DNA of 64,000 bases. It comes from an uncultured Burkholderiales bacterium (GTDB lineage Bacteria; Pseudomonadota; Gammaproteobacteria; Burkholderiales; Eutrophovitaceae). Under the pieces are notes generated by a model. The model was not told the DNA's origin, did no database searches, and was given only the letters and a program-made list of their open reading frames with translations. The stretch's first letter is position 1; every line of letters begins with the position of its first letter. Below are positions 59,461 to 64,000 of this stretch, piece by piece. Where the stretch lies: contig CATOSA010000040.1 of the NCBI GenBank assembly GCA_951812315.1, positions 43,082 to 107,081 of the forward strand, written 5' to 3'. The translations under genes and the position numbers were made by a program.

Positions 59461-60246
59461 ATGGAAGACAAACTGTTTTCGGTAGAAAACCAGGTTTCAC
59501 TTGTCTGTGGTGCCAGCCGCGGCATCGGGCGAGCGCTGGCCGAAGGCTTCGCCGCACGCGGTGCGCAGGTTGTAATCGCCGGTCGCGATTCCGGTACGCT
59601 TACTCAAACCGCAAAAGAAATCTCGACTGGCAGCAAACCGGTCAAGCCGATCGTTTGCGACGTCGCCATACCGGACGACATTACCGGTCTGGTTGAATCA
59701 ACACTTTCAGACTTTGGCCGCATTGACTCGCTAGTCAGCGTTGCCGGCGTGAACACCCGCATGAAGGCCGAAGACTACAGCGTCGAAGAATATGACCGCA
59801 TTGTGAACATCAACCAGCGCGGCAGCTTCGTACTTGCGCAAGCTGTCGGCAAACACATGATTGAACGCAAATCGGGCAGCATCATCAATGTCGATTCGCT
59901 GAATACCTATGCACCTCTGACGGGTGTTACGCCATACGCAATGAGCAAAGCCGGCGTATTGATGATGACACGCGCCCTCGCAAACGAATGGGGCCGTCAT
60001 GGTGTGCGCGTGAATTCCATCGCGCCGGGATTTTTTCCGACCGCACTTTCTACAAAGCTCTGGGCGCAGGACAAAATGCGCAATTGGGCCACCGACAACA
60101 CGCCGCTGGGAAAACTCGGCGATGTCAAGGATCTGGTCGGCACCGCAATATTTCTTGCGTCGGACGCCTCGGCCTTTATCAGCGGCCAGACCATCAGAGT
60201 CGACGGCGGGGTGACAGCAGGCATTAACTGGCCAATCGACGTCTGA
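59461..60246 (+). CDS. SDR-family oxidoreductase
   Basis: LVCGASRGIGRALAEGFAARGAQVVIAGRD; YAMSKAGVLMMTRALANEWGRHGVRVNSIAPGFFPT. Confidence 0.95.
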   Translation: MEDKLFSVENQVSLVCGASRGIGRALAEGFAARGAQVVIAGRDSGTLTQTAKEISTGSKPVKPIVCDVAIPDDITGLVESTLSDFGRIDSLVSVAGVNTRMKAEDYSVEEYDRIVNINQRGSFVLAQAVGKHMIERKSGSIINVDSLNTYAPLTGVTPYAMSKAGVLMMTRALANEWGRHGVRVNSIAPGFFPTALSTKLWAQDKMRNWATDNTPLGKLGDVKDLVGTAIFLASDASAFISGQTIRVDGGVTAGINWPIDV

Positions 60247-60271
60247 ACACAGACGGACCGGGAACGCAAAG

Positions 60272-60321
60272 CGCGAACTCGCGCCGGGACATGGTGCGCG
60301 AACTCGCAGCGGGAAATTGTG
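60272..60321. repeat. imperfect 25-bp tandem duplication
   Basis: cgcgaactcgcgccgggacatggtg / cgcgaactcgcagcgggaaattgtg. Confidence 0.65.
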
Positions 60322-60331
60322 CGGATCAAGC

Positions 60332-61381
60332 CTATACAGTCGGCTCGATAATGAGCAGCAGATCGCCCTGCTCAATGTGGTTTTTGTCCGTTTCCCAGAA
60401 ACCAATTGGCTCGCCGTCCCTGTACAAGCGCACGACCAGCCCACACGCCAGATCGCGCATCGATTTACCGAGCTCGTCCAGCGCGGCAACGCGCTCAACC
60501 AATGACACTCTGCCAGCCGACGTCAGCAGGTCGAAAACGTAATCAGTAACGTAATTGTTGCCGACCGCATCGGCGAGCAGGTAGCCGCCCGCCTGGGACG
60601 GCATGACCGTAACGTTCGAGCCTGCGCGCCGCAGCAGCTTGACGTTTTCGTCCTCCGAGACGACGCTGACGATACGCACCCGCTGGTTTAGATTCCGAAT
60701 AGTCAACACCGCAAGCACACTGCTGTCATCACGGCCCATGCACACAATAACCGCGCGCGCATTGGCAACACCGGCGTCAAGCAAAATCGATTCGTGCATC
60801 GGATCGCCGTGCAAACCGATATAGCCGAGATTCGCCGCATCGCGCAGGCACGAATCAGATATGTCGATGACGACAATGTCCTCGGCGGGCGTGCCCTTGC
60901 TCACCACCTCGCGCGCGGCAACACGGCCGGTCTCACCGAATCCACAGACAATGACGTGATCGCGAAGGCGATCCCTTAGCTGCGCCATGCGGTAATCCTC
61001 CAAAACTTTCTGAATAACCAGTTGATACGCGGTTCCGAGGAAAATGAACCAGATAAAAATACGCACTGGCGTAATGAACAGCGCGTCAATTACACGGGTG
61101 GTCGTATCGACGGGAACGATATCGCCATAGCCTACTGTCGTGATCGTTATCATCGCAAAATACACAACATCCGAAAACGACACATGGCCGTCCTGTTGAT
61201 CGAGCAGGCCGCCGCGGCTAAACCAGAGAACGGCAATGACGCTCGCCAGCAACATGGCCACCAGCAGAACGCGGCTGATCAGCATGTGCTCGGGACTGAC
61301 CGGCGCTTTCACGTACAGCACGCGTTGGCGGCGCACAGGCGGCGATTTCGAGGAACGGCCAGTCGTTGGCATTTCTGGCAT
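60332..61381 (-). CDS. two-TM potassium channel with TrkA-N/TrkA-C (RCK) domains
   Basis: Selectivity filter TITTVGYGD; VIVCGFGETGRVAAREVVSKG. Confidence 0.93.
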   Translation of the reverse strand: MPEMPTTGRSSKSPPVRRQRVLYVKAPVSPEHMLISRVLLVAMLLASVIAVLWFSRGGLLDQQDGHVSFSDVVYFAMITITTVGYGDIVPVDTTTRVIDALFITPVRIFIWFIFLGTAYQLVIQKVLEDYRMAQLRDRLRDHVIVCGFGETGRVAAREVVSKGTPAEDIVVIDISDSCLRDAANLGYIGLHGDPMHESILLDAGVANARAVIVCMGRDDSSVLAVLTIRNLNQRVRIVSVVSEDENVKLLRRAGSNVTVMPSQAGGYLLADAVGNNYVTDYVFDLLTSAGRVSLVERVAALDELGKSMRDLACGLVVRLYRDGEPIGFWETDKNHIEQGDLLLIIEPTV

Positions 61382-61563
61382 GCTATCTAGCGTAGTGCTA
61401 AGTTGTCAGACTAATCCGGGCGTAATGCTTGTCCGGAACAGCAAATCAGTGCCAAAGAGTCGACCACACCAAATTGACTGAACCAGGCAACCTTGTAGAG
61501 CGTATCAGATTGCGTGTGCCGTGTTCCTTGACGCGGCCCTTGACGACTTGGCCGTCACGGACA

Positions 61564-62991
61564 ATGGTGCGCAGCTTGCTGCGCCTGGCAGGCACATTGG
61601 CAATGCTGGCAAGCGTCTTTCTACTATTGCCGCTGTCAGCCACTCGTATACCAGTGGCGCTGGCAGGCGCCGTAGAGCCCACTAACGATACGTCGGACAA
61701 GCCGCCCCTTCTTGCACACATATATGTGCCCGAATCGGTTGCGGCCTACTCCCAGCCACTGCAGGGGCTGAGCGACATCGAAATCCGTGAATTCGCAACC
61801 GGCAAGGCAGAGTTCGCGTCGCGTTGGGTTGCACCATTTCTGAGCGGCGGCCAGTGGGGTCTTGGACCACAATCCAATGCCGGCTCCTGTATCGAGTGTC
61901 ATCCTGGTAACGGCCGTGGCCGCGCGCCGGACGGCCCCGGCGAAACGCCGCATTCGCTGATTTTGCAGCTGGCGCAACGCCATTTGGATAGCAGCGGACG
62001 GGCGCTGCCGCATCCGGCTTACGGGGGGCAATTGAACGGGCGCGGGATCCTCGGCAAACTCATCGAAGAAGGCCAGTTCCGGATGGAATACCGCACACGC
62101 ACCGTGCGACTGGCAGATGGTGAAGTTGTAGAACTGCGCGCACCAGGCGTTCTAATTACAGCGCTGTGGTTCGGCCCACTGGGTGACAAAACCATTCTCT
62201 CTCCAAGAATTGCGCAACCGGTATTTGGACTGGGCTTGCTGGACGCCGTAAGCGATTCGACACTACGCGCCATTGCCGAACGCCAGCGTCGCGCTGGCTT
62301 CAACGGCCGTATCAATTTCGTTCGCGATGCACGCACCGGCGCGAGCATCGCCGGACGTTTTGGACACAAGGCAACCGAGCCGCATCTGGAACAGCAAATT
62401 GCTGCAGCGTTCAAGAATGAGATGGGCGTGAATTCCGATTTGTATCCTGGCGAAGATTGCTGGCCGATCCAGGAAGAGTGTTACCGGATCGAAACGATAT
62501 TGGGTGCCGAAGTACAAGACATGCAACGCGCAGCGGTCCTCGATTACCTGAGAATGCTCGCCCCGCCTGCAAGACGTGCAACCGAAGACCCACAAGTCCG
62601 GCGCGGGGAGACACTATTCGAGCAGGCGCGCTGCGCGGGCTGCCACATTCCATCGATCAAAATCCAGGTTGACATTGGGCAGCACCGTAAACGGGACACT
62701 GTGATCGAACCGTACACCGACTTGCTGCTGCACGATATGGGAGACGGACTTGCCGACGGATTTCGTACGTTCTCGGCCGGCGAACGCGACTGGCGCACCG
62801 CACCTTTGTGGGGGCTGGGATTGCGCAAGGCGGTCAATGGAAACGAGAACCTGATGCACGACGGCCGCGCCCGATCTGTAACTGAAGCAATTTTGTGGCA
62901 CGGCGGCGAGGCCGGGGCGTCACGGCAGGCGTTCATCAATATGACACTAGAAGAACGGCAAGCCCTGCTGCGGTTTCTAGATTCTTTGTAA
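61564..62991 (+). CDS. di-haem oxidoreductase (DHOR/thiol oxidoreductase-like c-type cytochrome)
   Basis: Two CxxCH sites: GSCIECHPGNGRG and ARCAGCHIPSIKI; signal peptide. Confidence 0.88.
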   Translation: MVRSLLRLAGTLAMLASVFLLLPLSATRIPVALAGAVEPTNDTSDKPPLLAHIYVPESVAAYSQPLQGLSDIEIREFATGKAEFASRWVAPFLSGGQWGLGPQSNAGSCIECHPGNGRGRAPDGPGETPHSLILQLAQRHLDSSGRALPHPAYGGQLNGRGILGKLIEEGQFRMEYRTRTVRLADGEVVELRAPGVLITALWFGPLGDKTILSPRIAQPVFGLGLLDAVSDSTLRAIAERQRRAGFNGRINFVRDARTGASIAGRFGHKATEPHLEQQIAAAFKNEMGVNSDLYPGEDCWPIQEECYRIETILGAEVQDMQRAAVLDYLRMLAPPARRATEDPQVRRGETLFEQARCAGCHIPSIKIQVDIGQHRKRDTVIEPYTDLLLHDMGDGLADGFRTFSAGERDWRTAPLWGLGLRKAVNGNENLMHDGRARSVTEAILWHGGEAGASRQAFINMTLEERQALLRFLDSL

Positions 62992-63423
62992 CATGAGCGC
63001 TGTAAACTGTAGCGATGCGCGCGCGGGGATGTCGCGGAGCCGAATGTAGGCGCACTGCTACGGAGTCGAATGCTGGCGCGCCCGTTCCGCGCTCCGGCGC
63101 GTATATCTCGCGAGGATTTGTAACGTAGTATGCGGTGGCTTCTGGTCTCTTGTCCCACATCACCGCGAAGTACTACCCTCGCCATATTTACGCTTTTGCG
63201 AATTGACATAGACAATTGGCCTTTGTGGGTCAATAATTCGGATCGGATATGTGTCGAGCGCTGGGCAGCGACCGATGGTATCCGGTCCAAGTGCAATCAG
63301 GTTCCAGTCCGGGTATGAGACTTGGGCGATCCGGCTGTTTGCCAGCCTGCGTAACTTTTTCGGCGGGCGATACTGCCATAAAACAAACGACATGCGAAGT
63401 CCGTGATCGAGGAGATTCAGATG

Positions 63424-64000
63424 ATGGCAATGATATGGAGGAGAACCGCAATTTCGTTTGCGATCGTGGCAGTAGCGGCAGCCGTGTCCATAGCGGCTGC
63501 GCGGGCGGACAACTCGAATGTTGATCCGGTCGCCGTCCAGACACTGAAACGCATGACCGATTTCGTCAGCAGTCTGGACCGATTCAGCGTTCACTCGGAA
63601 AACACCCTCGAGGATCAACTCGATTCGGGACAGAGAGTCGACATTGATGTCGGCGTGAACGTGCTCGTGCGCCGTCCGAACAAGATCCATACCGAACGCA
63701 CCGGCGAGTTGGTCAACCAGGATTTCTATTACGACGGAGAGACGCTGACGCTGTACGTCCCGTCGGATCGCGTTTATGCAACGCTGCCAGCACCAGCGAC
63801 GATCGAGGAACTTTTGGACTTCGTGCGTGAGGAACTGACTCTCGTTTTTTCCGATATCCGACCTCGTATACCGTAATGCGTTCGCGATACTCATTGAGAA
63901 TGTGACTTCTGCGGTCGTCGTCGGCCAGAGCGTTATCGGGGGAACCATCTGTGATCATCTGGCCTTCAGTCGCCCGGATGTCGATTTTCAGGTCTGGGTA
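63424..64000 (+). pseudogene. DUF2092-like protein, frameshifted at T6 and 3' partial at window end
   Basis: VDPVAVQTLKRMTDFVSSLDRFSVHSENTLEDQLDSGQRVDIDVGVNVLVRRPNKIHTERTGELVNQDFYYDGETLTLY; continues in +frame DLVYRNAFAILIENVTSAVVVGQSVIGGTICDHLAFSRPDVDFQVWV. Confidence 0.75.

Noticed and set aside
59731-60498. 255-aa minus-strand ORF overlapping the SDR and K+ channel ends
   Set aside because: Antisense to a clear SDR with no supporting motifs.

Overview
This 64-kb window has the look of a chromosome from a catabolically versatile proteobacterium (probably gammaproteobacterial; inferred from gene style only). Most of it is ordinary accessory metabolism: acyl-CoA dehydrogenase plus APH-like phosphotransferase, BVMO, TPP enzyme, GST, nitrilase, SelD fusion, AMP-ligase, OYE, TRAP permease, serine hydrolase, SDR, K+ channel and di-haem oxidoreductase. 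Points that stand out: (1) an ECF sigma / anti-sigma / BufA-BufB-BufC (DUF2282-MNIO-DUF2063) bufferin-type RiPP metallophore operon at 52.8-56.1 kb, with a shared TGTAAGGA motif upstream of both the sigma gene and bufA; (2) a MORN-repeat / C13 (legumain-like) peptidase locus split by one apparent frameshift; (3) a BrnT-BrnA toxin-antitoxin pair whose toxin carries a TGA in its N-terminal FEW motif while the antitoxin is intact; (4) an expansion of class III cyclase/AAA/TPR proteins: two intact, one broken, plus two recombined remnants; (5) two MITE-like elements whose hairpin arms show compensatory changes; (6) a near-perfect 64-bp hairpin at a scar where a 5'-truncated TRAP permease and a 5'-truncated KefC-like gene meet; (7) many gene lesions, including an 8-bp tandem duplication in a desaturase, three homopolymer frameshifts and four apparent nonsense codons. 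Some lesions may be assembly errors, which reads could settle. No rRNA, tRNA, CRISPR array or prophage was recognised. All homology calls are by eye from motifs; no database search was run.
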